DNA of 64,000 nt from Hymenobacter negativus (GTDB lineage: Bacteria > Bacteroidota > Bacteroidia > Cytophagales > Hymenobacteraceae), in the NCBI RefSeq assembly GCF_017571495.1, contig NZ_JAGETZ010000018.1, positions 62,001 to 126,000 of the forward strand. Direction: 5' to 3'. Position numbers and translations under genes: made by a program. The notes under the pieces were generated by a model, which searched no databases, was not told the origin of the DNA, and saw nothing but the letters and a program-made list of their open reading frames with translations. This document shows positions 26,967-35,579 of this stretch, piece after piece; within the stretch, counting starts at the first letter, position 1; each line of letters starts with the position of its first letter.

Positions 26967-27019
26967 GCCCGTCATCCTGAGCATTCTGCTTTATGCGTAG
27001 AATGCTCAGGATGACGGGC
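26967..27019. repeat. Perfect 21-bp inverted repeat (REP-like)
   Basis: GCCCGTCATCCTGAGCATTC at 26967 onward and its exact complement ending at 27019 surround an 11-nt loop. The GTCATCCTGAGC motif is typical of dispersed Bacteroidota intergenic repeats. Interval 26863-27156 has nothing else apparent. Confidence 0.65.
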
Positions 27020-27156
27020 CGCGCTCAAGCCAGCATGCAAATCCATTAGATGGGTCAAATCCTGCATGTTTTAAGCCTGATTTCGTACCACCACCGGGCT
27101 GGGCCAGCCGTTCCTTTGCATAGTGTTAACGCGCCATTGTAGCGCACCTCATTACG

Positions 27157-29427
27157 ATGCTACCCACTCCCGAAACTACCACCCTCGACATTGAAGGCAT
27201 GAGCTGCGCGGCTTGCGCGGCAGCCGTCGAAAAGTCACTGGCTCGCACGCCTGGCGTGCAAAGTGCGCTGGTCAACTACGCCACCGAGAAGGCCACCGTG
27301 CAGTATTCACCTACCGAAGCCTCCCCCGCCAGCCTAAAAGCGGCCGTGGAAAATGCCGGCTACGCCGTAGCCGAACGCGCCCCCGAAACCAGCGCGGCCG
27401 AACGGCAGGCTGAAATCGATACCCAGAAAGCTACCGCCTACCATCAGCTAAAGCGGCGTTTTGGCGTGGCTGCCGGGCTGGCCGCCGTCATCATGCCGCT
27501 GAGCATGCTCATGCTGTGGCCCGCCATGATGGCCCGCCTCAGCATGCCGCTGGTGAACTGGGGGCTGCTGCTGCTCACATTGCCCGTGCTGCTTTACAGC
27601 GGGCGAGAGTTTTACGTATCGGCCTGGAATGGCTTGCGGCACCGCACCGCAAATATGGATACGCTGATTGCCGTGGGAACGGGGGCGGCGTTTTTATATA
27701 GCCTGGCCGCCACCGTGGCCCCTGGCTTTTTCATCAGTCAGGGTCTCCGGCCGGAAGTGTACTACGACACCACGGCTACCATCATCGCCCTGATTTTGCT
27801 GGGCAAGGTGCTGGAGCTACGGGCCAAGACCCAAACCTCGGCCGCTATGCGCAGCCTGCTGGGTCTGCAAGCGAAAACCGCCCGTGTATTGCGCCCCAAC
27901 GGCCAGGAACTAGATGTGCCCATTGCCCAGGTACAGCCCGGAGATGTAGTGCTGGTGCGCCCCGGCGAAAAAGTAGCCACCGACGGCGAAATCATCGAAG
28001 GCACATCGGCTATCGACGAAGCCATGCTGACCGGCGAGAGCCTGCCCGTAACTAAAAAAGCCGGCGACCCGGTCTTCGGTGCTACTCTAAACAAGACCGG
28101 GGCCTTCCGCTTCCGTGTCACCAAAATCGGGGCCGATACCATGCTTTCGCAGATTGTGAAGCTGGTAGAAGACGCGCAAGGCAGCCGTGCGCCCATCCAG
28201 CGGCTGGCCGATAAAGTCAGTGCGGTATTTGTGCCCACAGTAGTGGTCATCGCCGTTCTCACCTTCGTGCTGTGGCTCAATTTGGCCCCGGTGGGCACGC
28301 GGATGCCGCTGGCGTTGGTCAACTTTGTGTCTGTGCTCATCATTGCCTGTCCCTGCGCCTTGGGGCTGGCCACGCCCACGGCCATTATGGTAAGCACTGG
28401 CAAGGGCGCAGAAAACGGCGTCCTCATCCGCAACGCCGAAGCTCTCGAAAAAGCTTATCAGGTGAACACCGTGCTGCTCGACAAAACCGGTACCATCACC
28501 CGGGGCGAACCCGCCGTGATTGATTTCTGGGCTGTACCCGGCCAGGCAGCCGGCTCGGTGCTGGCGCTGGTAGCCGCCGTGGAGCGGCAGTCGGAGCACC
28601 CGCTGGCGGCGGCCGTGGTGCGCCATGCTGAAGCTGAAGCAGTCGAAACACTGTCGGCTACCGGTTTTCAGGCCATCGAAGGCAAGGGGGCCACAGCCAA
28701 AGTAGCGGGCCAGACGGTCCTCATTGGCAATGCCCGTCTGTTGGCAGATACGGGAATCGTGCTGCCGCAGGAGCTACATGCACAAGCCAGCCAACTGCTG
28801 GGCCAGGCCAAAACCGTGCTCTACGTGGCGGTAGCCGGTCAGGCGGCGGGCCTCATCGGCGTAGCCGACACGGTGCGCGACACCTCGGCCGCCGCCATCC
28901 GGCAGCTTCAGCAAATGGGGCTGGAAGTAGTAATGATGACCGGCGACAATGCCCAAACTGCCGCCCAGGTGGCTGCGCAGGTGGGCATCGGGCGCTACTT
29001 TGCTGAAGTGCTGCCCGCCGATAAATCAGCCAAAGTAAAAGAACTGCAAGCCGAAGGCCGCGTGGTGGCCATGGTGGGCGACGGCATCAACGACGCGCCA
29101 GCCCTGGCGCAGGCCGACATTGGCCTGGCCATGGGCGCCGGCACCGATGTGGCCCTGGAAGCCGCCGGCATCACCCTCATGCGCTCGGATTTGCAGGGTG
29201 TGGTTACGGCTATTGAGCTTTCGCGCCAAACCATGCGCACCATCAAGCAAAACCTGTTTTTCGCCTTCGTATATAATACGCTGGGTATTCCGATTGCGGC
29301 GGGGGTACTTTATCCGGCATTCGGCATCCTGCTTTCGCCCATGCTGGCGGCAGGCGCAATGGCGCTCAGCTCCGTTTCGGTCCTCACCAATTCGCTACGG
29401 TTGCGCGGGTTTGCGGTGAAAAGCTAG
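27157..29427 (+). CDS. copA: Copper-translocating P1B-type ATPase
   Basis: A 756-residue P-type ATPase that exports Cu+ from the cytoplasm. It has one N-terminal heavy-metal domain with GMSCAAC (residues 14-20), eight predicted spans, the CPC metal site in IACPCALGLATP (C398-P-C400), the phosphorylation motif DKTGT (D442), a SEHPLAAAVV block with the HP motif, and GDGINDAPAL (~residue 641). The CPC and the single HMA domain indicate Cu+/Ag+ specificity. Length is usual. A Met/His-rich outer-membrane protein follows 128 bases downstream on the same strand, probably in the same copper response. Confidence 0.95.
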   Translation: MLPTPETTTLDIEGMSCAACAAAVEKSLARTPGVQSALVNYATEKATVQYSPTEASPASLKAAVENAGYAVAERAPETSAAERQAEIDTQKATAYHQLKRRFGVAAGLAAVIMPLSMLMLWPAMMARLSMPLVNWGLLLLTLPVLLYSGREFYVSAWNGLRHRTANMDTLIAVGTGAAFLYSLAATVAPGFFISQGLRPEVYYDTTATIIALILLGKVLELRAKTQTSAAMRSLLGLQAKTARVLRPNGQELDVPIAQVQPGDVVLVRPGEKVATDGEIIEGTSAIDEAMLTGESLPVTKKAGDPVFGATLNKTGAFRFRVTKIGADTMLSQIVKLVEDAQGSRAPIQRLADKVSAVFVPTVVVIAVLTFVLWLNLAPVGTRMPLALVNFVSVLIIACPCALGLATPTAIMVSTGKGAENGVLIRNAEALEKAYQVNTVLLDKTGTITRGEPAVIDFWAVPGQAAGSVLALVAAVERQSEHPLAAAVVRHAEAEAVETLSATGFQAIEGKGATAKVAGQTVLIGNARLLADTGIVLPQELHAQASQLLGQAKTVLYVAVAGQAAGLIGVADTVRDTSAAAIRQLQQMGLEVVMMTGDNAQTAAQVAAQVGIGRYFAEVLPADKSAKVKELQAEGRVVAMVGDGINDAPALAQADIGLAMGAGTDVALEAAGITLMRSDLQGVVTAIELSRQTMRTIKQNLFFAFVYNTLGIPIAAGVLYPAFGILLSPMLAAGAMALSSVSVLTNSLRLRGFAVKS

Positions 29428-29555
29428 CGCCTGGGGCGGCGTTTCTACGGCGAGGCTTTAACGCAATAAAACCAAACCAGGGCCGCAGCACGCTGCATTC
29501 GCGCAAAGTGCCGCCGCTAATGGATGGCCCCTGTCGACGCATTACTTCCTTTATC

Positions 29556-31163
29556 ATGAAAACTCGCACCCTTACTTCCATTGGCCTCTTCTTGAGCACG
29601 GCGGCTTTGGGCCAGCATACCATGCCTGGTATGGACATGTCGGCCCCCATGCCCAAGGCACCCGCAGCGAAACCAAAACCGGCTCCCCAAAAGACGCGCT
29701 CCGCTAAACCGGCCACCCTGCCCCGCGCCACGGCCCAGCCCACCGATACTGCGCGTCAGAAAACTGCTCCCGCGCCAACCATGCCGGGAATGGATATGCC
29801 TACGCCGGCTGTCGCGTCGCCATCGGGCCATGAAATGCATGGCGACATGAGTGCCGCCGATATGGCGGGCATGGCCCACGACAGCAGCGGCGGCATGATG
29901 ATGCACCTGCGCAACTCATTTTCACGAAACCTGCCGATGACGCGGCAGGGCTCCGGCACGAGCTGGCACCCCGATTCGTCGCCGATGTACATGCAGATGT
30001 ACCAGCCCAGCGGCTGGGATGTGATGCTGATGTACTCCGTTTTTCTGCGCTACACCCGTCAGAACTTCACCCACGACGACCAACGCGGCGACGCCAACCT
30101 GCGGGCTAACTCCTATATAATGGGCATGGCCAACCACCTGATGGGCCAGCGCGGGCTGTTCAGCATTCAGGCCATGGTATCGGCCGACCCGCTCACGGTG
30201 GGTGGCGCAGGCTACCCGCTGCTGTTCCAGACCGGCGAGTCGTGGAAGGGCGAAAAGCTGCACGACCACCAGCACCCACACGACCTGCTGAGTGCCCTGG
30301 CCGTAGGCTACACCTATGCCGCCAGCCCCAACGTGGACCTAACCGCTTACCTGGGCTACCCCGGCGAACCGGCCATTGGCCCACCCGTGTTCATGCACCG
30401 GCCCTCGGCGGCTAGTTTGCCGACCGCACCGCTGGGCCACCATTGGCAGGACGCGACGCACATTCAGTTTGGGGTGGCCACCTTGGGCGTGCGCTACCGC
30501 AATGCCAAGCTCGAAGGCTCCTTATTTACGGGCCGCGAGCCCAATGAAAACCGCTACAGCTTCGACCGGCCGCGCTTCGACTCCTACAGCGCCCGTCTTT
30601 CGGTAAACCCATCCGCCAATCTGGCGTTGCAAGTGTCGGCCGCGCACCTCAAGAGCCCCGAAGAGCTGGAGCCGGCTGACAACGTGGACCGGACCTCGGC
30701 CTCGGTGCTGCACAACGTGAACGTGGGCAAGGAAAGTATCCTGTCGTCCGCCTTCGTATGGGGCATGAACCGCCATAGCGGCACCGATGAGGCCACTTAT
30801 TCGAATTCCTTCCTATTGGAAAGCAACCTACAGGCGAAGCAATTCAATCTCTTTACCCGTCTCGAAACCCTGCAGTTGAATTACGACGAGCTACTGCTGA
30901 CTGCCCTCTCGGACCACGACGCCCACGCCAACCGCCAGGTGGCGGCCTTCACGCTGGGCGCCTCTAAATACGTCGCCAAAACCAAAGCAGGTTGGCTCGA
31001 CCTCGGCCTCACGGGCACACTGAACACGTTCGACAGCAGCAACACGACGTTGGTGCAAGCCTACGGCAAAAACCCGCTTTCCTTTGAGGTGTATCTGCGC
31101 TTTATCGCGCCGCGCATGAGCATGCACATGGGTGGAGGGAAACACACCGGCCACATGATGTGA
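29556..31163 (+). CDS. Met/His-rich outer-membrane protein, copper-linked
   Basis: A 535-residue secreted protein with a signal peptide ending at about residue 20 (LSTAALGQ). The mature N-terminus (to ~residue 125) is a Met/His/Pro-rich, disordered region with repeated MPGMDM motifs and a GHEMHGDMSAADMAGMAH stretch, the composition of copper-binding proteins. The rest is predicted beta-barrel-like and contains HDHQHPHDLLSALAVGY. It is probably an outer-membrane copper-handling protein paired with CopA. No assigned family is certain. A longer upstream frame begins at 29508, but ATG at 29556 gives the signal peptide. Confidence 0.7.
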   Translation: MKTRTLTSIGLFLSTAALGQHTMPGMDMSAPMPKAPAAKPKPAPQKTRSAKPATLPRATAQPTDTARQKTAPAPTMPGMDMPTPAVASPSGHEMHGDMSAADMAGMAHDSSGGMMMHLRNSFSRNLPMTRQGSGTSWHPDSSPMYMQMYQPSGWDVMLMYSVFLRYTRQNFTHDDQRGDANLRANSYIMGMANHLMGQRGLFSIQAMVSADPLTVGGAGYPLLFQTGESWKGEKLHDHQHPHDLLSALAVGYTYAASPNVDLTAYLGYPGEPAIGPPVFMHRPSAASLPTAPLGHHWQDATHIQFGVATLGVRYRNAKLEGSLFTGREPNENRYSFDRPRFDSYSARLSVNPSANLALQVSAAHLKSPEELEPADNVDRTSASVLHNVNVGKESILSSAFVWGMNRHSGTDEATYSNSFLLESNLQAKQFNLFTRLETLQLNYDELLLTALSDHDAHANRQVAAFTLGASKYVAKTKAGWLDLGLTGTLNTFDSSNTTLVQAYGKNPLSFEVYLRFIAPRMSMHMGGGKHTGHMM

Positions 31164-31321
31164 GCACCGGCTCAATTAGTTGGTTTCCCATTTTTAGTAG
31201 GATTGAGGAGGAAAAGCTCCCACTTATTAGGAGCGCCCTTGCAGTGGCGGCCCCGCTTCTGGCGCTTGCGACGTAGTCCTCCGGATGGCTACATCGTAAG
31301 CGCCGCTTCGCGTTATCTGGA

Positions 31322-31771
31322 TTAGAGGGCGGCCGAGGCTACAGCTTTGTCGCCGGTCTGGTTGTTCTGCTCACGTACCGAAATGGTAGCGTTTTGGGCT
31401 TGCACCTGCACGGCGTAACGATACCGTTCGCGACCTACACGTACCAGTACGGCATATTCACCGGCGGGCAGGCTAGCGAAGTTCAGTTTGGTGCCGTACG
31501 AAGACTGGTGGTTGATTTCGTTGGAGAGGCAGGTCTGGCTGCTCATCTGCACCACTTGCACCTGCATGCGCTGCTGGGAGGGATTTTCAACGGTCATCAT
31601 CAGGTTTGCGGAATCGGTTTTGGTGTGAACCGATTGGGCCTGCTGCGCTTGAGCGGGGCTGCTGGCGGCCAAGCCAAAACCAGCTACCAGGCCGAGTACA
31701 GCGCGGCGGATGGTACGTTGCGAGAAGGTGGCCGAAGTTTGGGCGGTGCGGAAGTTGATGAACGATTTCAT
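31322..31771 (-). CDS. Small secreted protein of unknown function
   Basis: A 149-residue protein with a long signal region (ends SPAQAQQ near residue 43) and a beta-rich mature part. The central MQVQVVQMSSQTCLSNEI contains one cysteine; the middle contains the phrase SLPAGEYAVLVRVGRERY, a carboxypeptidase-regulatory or Ig-like edge-strand pattern. No function is recognised. ATG at 31771 is the start. Such proteins are frequent in Hymenobacter, inferred as envelope proteins. Confidence 0.6.
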   Translation of the reverse strand: MKSFINFRTAQTSATFSQRTIRRAVLGLVAGFGLAASSPAQAQQAQSVHTKTDSANLMMTVENPSQQRMQVQVVQMSSQTCLSNEINHQSSYGTKLNFASLPAGEYAVLVRVGRERYRYAVQVQAQNATISVREQNNQTGDKAVASAAL

Positions 31772-32573
31772 GGCGGTTGTGAAGAAAAAGGTGTGAATTG
31801 AAAGTTGAGAACTGGTGGTTTGTAGTGGTTACCGGCTAAGGCATTCAATCATTACAGCCGGTTGTAACTTTTTTTTCTGGTTGCGCTAAAAGCCGGCTTC
31901 CGGTGGGCTGCGGCTGGCGTGGGCCGGGTGCTGGTGGCGGTAAGTTCTCATGGTGTTTAGAGAAATAGGCTGGCTTGGGGTGCCGCTCCTACCCTTCCGG
32001 GTCAGGTTCTGGCAGGGTAGCGGGTGGTCTTTGGTACAGGCTGTCATCAGCTACCTTGCTAAGAACAGAACAAATGTAAAGCAGGTACTTTGTAAAGCAA
32101 GGTACTGTTTCAAAAAACTTTTGCCAAGCGCTGCTTTGTTATGTATTAACCCTTGGATGTGAGTGAGTAGCCTGTTAAAAAAAATTTACAGCTTTTGCGG
32201 GCTTTGCTATTTCCGCTTCCGCTTTACGACCACAAAGATGCAGGGAGCCAGAGGCGGGTTGCCTAAGTGCCCAATTATTTCTCTGTTATTCCAATGTAAA
32301 ATCCCAGATTGGTTTGTACAACCAGCCGTTCGGACGGCTCCGCCGTCCGAACGGGCCACCTATATATCATCCCCGCAGCTGCTCCAATGTGCTGAGCGCA
32401 ATAAGGTCCTATGCGGTGCTTAGAATGCCAGGTGATGCACGCAAAACGCCTTATTGCGCTCAGCGCGACACCGGCAAAACCTTTTTCATCCCCTAAGGCA
32501 ACCATTGCTCCTACTTTCGCATCTGACGCGCTAACTCACCAACCTTTCTGCTCCCGTGGCCACTCTTACCGTG
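31772..32573. other. 802-base interval without a clear gene, with two strong hairpins
   Basis: No coding frame is convincing. A perfect 13-bp hairpin with a 3-nt loop lies at 32326-32354, and a 16-bp inverted repeat (GCTGAGCGCAATAAGG at 32391-32406, complement at 32449-32464) encloses a 42-base loop. A -7-like TACTTTCG at 32512-32519 could serve the sigma factor gene. Confidence 0.6.
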
Positions 32574-33116
32574 ATGACCGAAGCCGACCTCATCGCTGCT
32601 TGTGTGCGAGGCGAGCACCGGGCCCAGCGCCAGCTCTACGACCAATTGGCCGGACTGATGCTTACCGTGTGCCGTCGCTACCTCAAGCGCCGCGAAGACG
32701 CCGAAGAAGCCCTGATTCTGGGGTTCGCCAAGATGTTTCGGGCCCTGCCCAACTACCGGTTCGAAGGTAGTTTTGAGGGCTGGGTGCGCCGCATCATGGT
32801 AAATGAGGCCCTGATGCAGCTGCGCCAGCGCGAGATGATGACCGTCTCATTCGAGGATTTTGCCCAACCCGAAAACCTGGCTACTACCGCCGCGACCGCC
32901 GAAACCCAACTGCAGGCCGAAGACTTAATGAGTCTGCTGGCCACGCTGCCCGTTGGCTACCGCACGGTGTTCAACCTTTATGCCTTGGAAGGCTACGGCC
33001 ACCAGGAAATTGCCGAGCTGCTGGGCATCAGCGAAGGCACCAGCAAATCGCAGCTGAGCAAGGCCCGCGCCATGCTTCAGCGCCGCGTGCAATTCTCGAC
33101 GCTTAATCCGAACTAA
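32574..33116 (+). CDS. ECF-type RNA polymerase sigma factor
   Basis: A 180-residue sigma-70-family factor. Region 2 is visible as LTVCRRYLKRREDAEEAL and FAKMFRALPNYRFEGSFEGW (the RPxF-like helix with -GWVRRIMVNEAL). Region 4 is YRTVFNLYALEGYGHQEIAELLG followed by SEGTSKSQLSKARAML. It directs polymerase to a small set of promoters in response to an unknown signal. GTG at 32556 is a possible earlier start; ATG at 32574 is preferred. The next two genes follow with gaps of 4 and 19 bases and are probably its regulator and effector. Confidence 0.9.
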   Translation: MTEADLIAACVRGEHRAQRQLYDQLAGLMLTVCRRYLKRREDAEEALILGFAKMFRALPNYRFEGSFEGWVRRIMVNEALMQLRQREMMTVSFEDFAQPENLATTAATAETQLQAEDLMSLLATLPVGYRTVFNLYALEGYGHQEIAELLGISEGTSKSQLSKARAMLQRRVQFSTLNPN

Positions 33117-33120
33117 TTAT

Positions 33121-34233
33121 ATGCATCCTGATAACCTTGATGATTTATTCCGCGGCAAGCTCGACGGCCACGAAACGCCGCCCGGCGACGACCTGTGGGC
33201 GCGCCTGCAGGCCCAGCCGGCGGCCGAGCCGGCACCCAGCGTGCCCCAGCCGAACGCAGCCGATGCCAAACGCCTCGACCAGCTTTTCCAGACGCGGCTG
33301 AATACCCACATCAGCCCGCCCGCCCGCGAATTGTGGGAGCGGTTGGAAGATGAGCACCTGCGCCCCCGCAAGCGCCGCGCTGCCGCCTGGTGGCCCATGG
33401 CCATTGCCGCGGCCATTGCGCTGCTGATTACGGCCGGCGGGGCCGGCTTGTGGCTGGGCTTCCCGGCTGGCAAAACGGGTAGAGGCAACGTAGCCGTGCA
33501 AAGTGGTAAGGGTTCCTCAACGACGGCAGTTACTTCTACCCCAAATGCCACGTTGCATGCTTCCATTAAGGATGCTTCCATTAATAAGGTAGCCATCGAG
33601 GCTGCTCAAGCTGCTACCGATGCCCGCGATACTCAGGAAGCTATAGCCGCAACAACCGCAACCAATACCCCTGAAAACACGGTTTCAGCGCCTATTCAAA
33701 AAAATGCAGCGGGCCGGGCAACTTCCGCTTTGGCCTCCGCATCTACCGCATCAAAGGCCAGGAAGTTTGCCGAACGGCAGTCGCCTCGCCACCCGCTGGG
33801 AAGCACCCGGCAGCCAGACGTGGCTGCCCCTTCGCCCTCACTCGTGGCCCACACGACGCCCGCCGTTGCTCCCGCCCCGGACCGGAACACCGCCGCTGAC
33901 GAGCCGCGCCTGAACCCCGCCCCGGCCCCGGTAATAGCCCAAACCAACCCAAACCCGGCCCCGGAAATCGTCCCCGCCGGCACCGTCATCACGGTGGATG
34001 TGCGCAACGGGGCTACACCCGCCGCCCGCAACATCCGCACGACCCTCTCGGAAGTAGCTTCGGCCGAAGAAACTACCGAACGGCGCGGCCTGGGTGGGCG
34101 CCTGCTTCAGCAGGCTGGCCACCTGGTGCGGGGCGAGCGCCTCAGCCTAGCTGAGGCCACCGGCCTGCCCGAAAACATGACGCTCAAGGCCAACATTGCC
34201 GGCCGTCGCGTCAGCAAGTCCATTCAACTCTAA
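33121..34233 (+). CDS. Putative anti-sigma factor / single-pass membrane protein
   Basis: A 370-residue protein. The N-terminus holds two related copies of a motif: DDLFRGKLDGHETPPGDDLW (residues ~6-25) and DQLFQTRLNTHISPPARELW (~53-72), the pattern found at the start of many Bacteroidota anti-sigma proteins. One membrane span lies near residues 91-112 (WWPMAIAAAIALLITAGGAG), followed by a long Ala/Pro/Thr-rich low-complexity periplasmic part and an ordered C-terminal block. The position right after an ECF sigma gene supports anti-sigma function. No zinc-binding motif is seen. Function is inferred. Confidence 0.55.
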   Translation: MHPDNLDDLFRGKLDGHETPPGDDLWARLQAQPAAEPAPSVPQPNAADAKRLDQLFQTRLNTHISPPARELWERLEDEHLRPRKRRAAAWWPMAIAAAIALLITAGGAGLWLGFPAGKTGRGNVAVQSGKGSSTTAVTSTPNATLHASIKDASINKVAIEAAQAATDARDTQEAIAATTATNTPENTVSAPIQKNAAGRATSALASASTASKARKFAERQSPRHPLGSTRQPDVAAPSPSLVAHTTPAVAPAPDRNTAADEPRLNPAPAPVIAQTNPNPAPEIVPAGTVITVDVRNGATPAARNIRTTLSEVASAEETTERRGLGGRLLQQAGHLVRGERLSLAEATGLPENMTLKANIAGRRVSKSIQL

Positions 34234-34252
34234 CCTCTCTTCTTTAGAAATC

Positions 34253-35398
34253 ATGCAACGCGCTTTTCTCTCCTTCTTTCTGCTGCTCCTGGTGCTGTTG
34301 GGCGGGCCCACGGTGGCCCGCGCCACGGCCCTTGCTGCCTCCACGGCTTCCTACAAGGACACCATTGTGGTGCGCCTGCCCAACCAAGCCACCCTCACGC
34401 TGGTGGTGCGCGACGCGGCTCAGCTGCGCCAAATGAAAAACTACCAGCTCGACTCGCTCACGTCGCGCCTGGCCAGCTACATCACGCAGGCTGAAAAAGC
34501 GGCTCAGGGCTCCAGCACCAACCAGGTAACCCTGCAATTTTACCCTGACAAGGACCAGCCCGGCAAAAACCTGCCCGAGCAAATCCGCATCACCACCCGC
34601 AAAAAGGAGGTGAATACCAACCGTGTGGACGTGGTACTGAACAAGGCCTTCGGCGTAACCGTGACGACCGATGAAAAAGGCAACAAGTCCTACAACACCG
34701 TGGACGTGAAAACCAAGGAGCAGCGCCAAGCCCACCGCGACTCAGTTCGCATGAAAGATTTGGAGAATCGCAGCACAAAATCGCATCTTATTTTTGACCT
34801 GGGCCTGAATACGCTGGTAAACCAGAAAACCGCCGCCGGCCAGTCTGATGTGGACCTGCGCACCGAAGGTTCGCGCTACGTCAACATCGGCCTGGACTGG
34901 GACATCCGCCTCGGCGGCAAGCATAGCCCCATGAGCCTGACCGTGGGCCCCGAGTTTGCCTTCAACAACTACATGCTCAACGGCAACCAGCAATGGGTGA
35001 ACGAGAACGGCCGCACCAGCATCATCCTGAACCGCGAAGGCCGGCAGTACCAGAAAACCAAGTTGGCCACATCGAGCATCAACCTGCCCCTGATGCTGCG
35101 CCTGCAGCTGCACGACTCCCACTACAAGCCCACGTTCACCATCGGGGCGGGCGGTTTTGTGGGCTACCGCCTCAAGTCCTGGACCAAGGTGAAATACACC
35201 AGCGAGGGCACCACCTACAAGGACCACGAAGAAGGCAGCTACAACATGGAAAACTTCCAGTATGGCCTGCAAGCCACCATCGGCTACCGCGACCTGGAGT
35301 TCTTCGGCAAATACAACATGAATCCCCTCTTCAAAACCAACGCTGGCCCCGATACCCAAGTACTGAGCTTCGGCCTGCGGCTGGTCGGGATTAACTAA
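34253..35398 (+). CDS. Outer-membrane beta-barrel protein (PorT-like)
   Basis: A 381-residue protein with a signal peptide (ends PTVARATA) and a predicted beta-barrel. After a periplasmic N-terminal part the barrel starts near FDLGLNTLVNQ and runs through GPEFAFNNYMLNG, SSINLPLMLRLQL, GAGGFVGYRLKSW and ends VLSFGLRLVGIN, with the alternating pattern and terminal aromatic/hydrophobic residues of outer-membrane strands. It resembles the PorT/OmpA-like barrel families of Bacteroidota. It is the third gene of the sigma operon and a likely target or sensor. A longer frame begins at 34196; ATG at 34253 fits the signal. Confidence 0.75.
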   Translation: MQRAFLSFFLLLLVLLGGPTVARATALAASTASYKDTIVVRLPNQATLTLVVRDAAQLRQMKNYQLDSLTSRLASYITQAEKAAQGSSTNQVTLQFYPDKDQPGKNLPEQIRITTRKKEVNTNRVDVVLNKAFGVTVTTDEKGNKSYNTVDVKTKEQRQAHRDSVRMKDLENRSTKSHLIFDLGLNTLVNQKTAAGQSDVDLRTEGSRYVNIGLDWDIRLGGKHSPMSLTVGPEFAFNNYMLNGNQQWVNENGRTSIILNREGRQYQKTKLATSSINLPLMLRLQLHDSHYKPTFTIGAGGFVGYRLKSWTKVKYTSEGTTYKDHEEGSYNMENFQYGLQATIGYRDLEFFGKYNMNPLFKTNAGPDTQVLSFGLRLVGIN

Positions 35399-35454
35399 GC
35401 GGTTGTCATTTCGAGTGCAGCAATCCATCTTTTCCGCACCCAGCGCCCTGAAAT

Positions 35455-35494
35455 GTAAAAAGCCCCGACTCTGATTTGAGTTGGGGCTTTTTAC
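35455..35494. terminator. Intrinsic terminator after sigma operon
   Basis: GTAAAAAGCCCCGACTC at 35455-35471 pairs with 35478-35494 with one G-T wobble and a 6-nt loop; T-runs exist on both sides, so it can also end the leftward methyltransferase transcript. Confidence 0.8.
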
Positions 35495-35579
35495 GTTATA
35501 GCATGCCTTCGTCCCTTCACCAGGGCAATGCAATGAACTGGATAGATTGCTGCGCCAGGCTCGCAGTAACAAAAAGCAA

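Noticed and set aside
32163..32423. An 86-codon rightward frame in the sigma-factor leader region
   Set aside because: It crosses both halves of a hairpin and has no motif.
34742..35572. A 276-codon leftward frame opposite the PorT-like barrel gene
   Set aside because: Shadow of the beta-barrel gene; the plus-strand frame has a signal peptide and barrel pattern.
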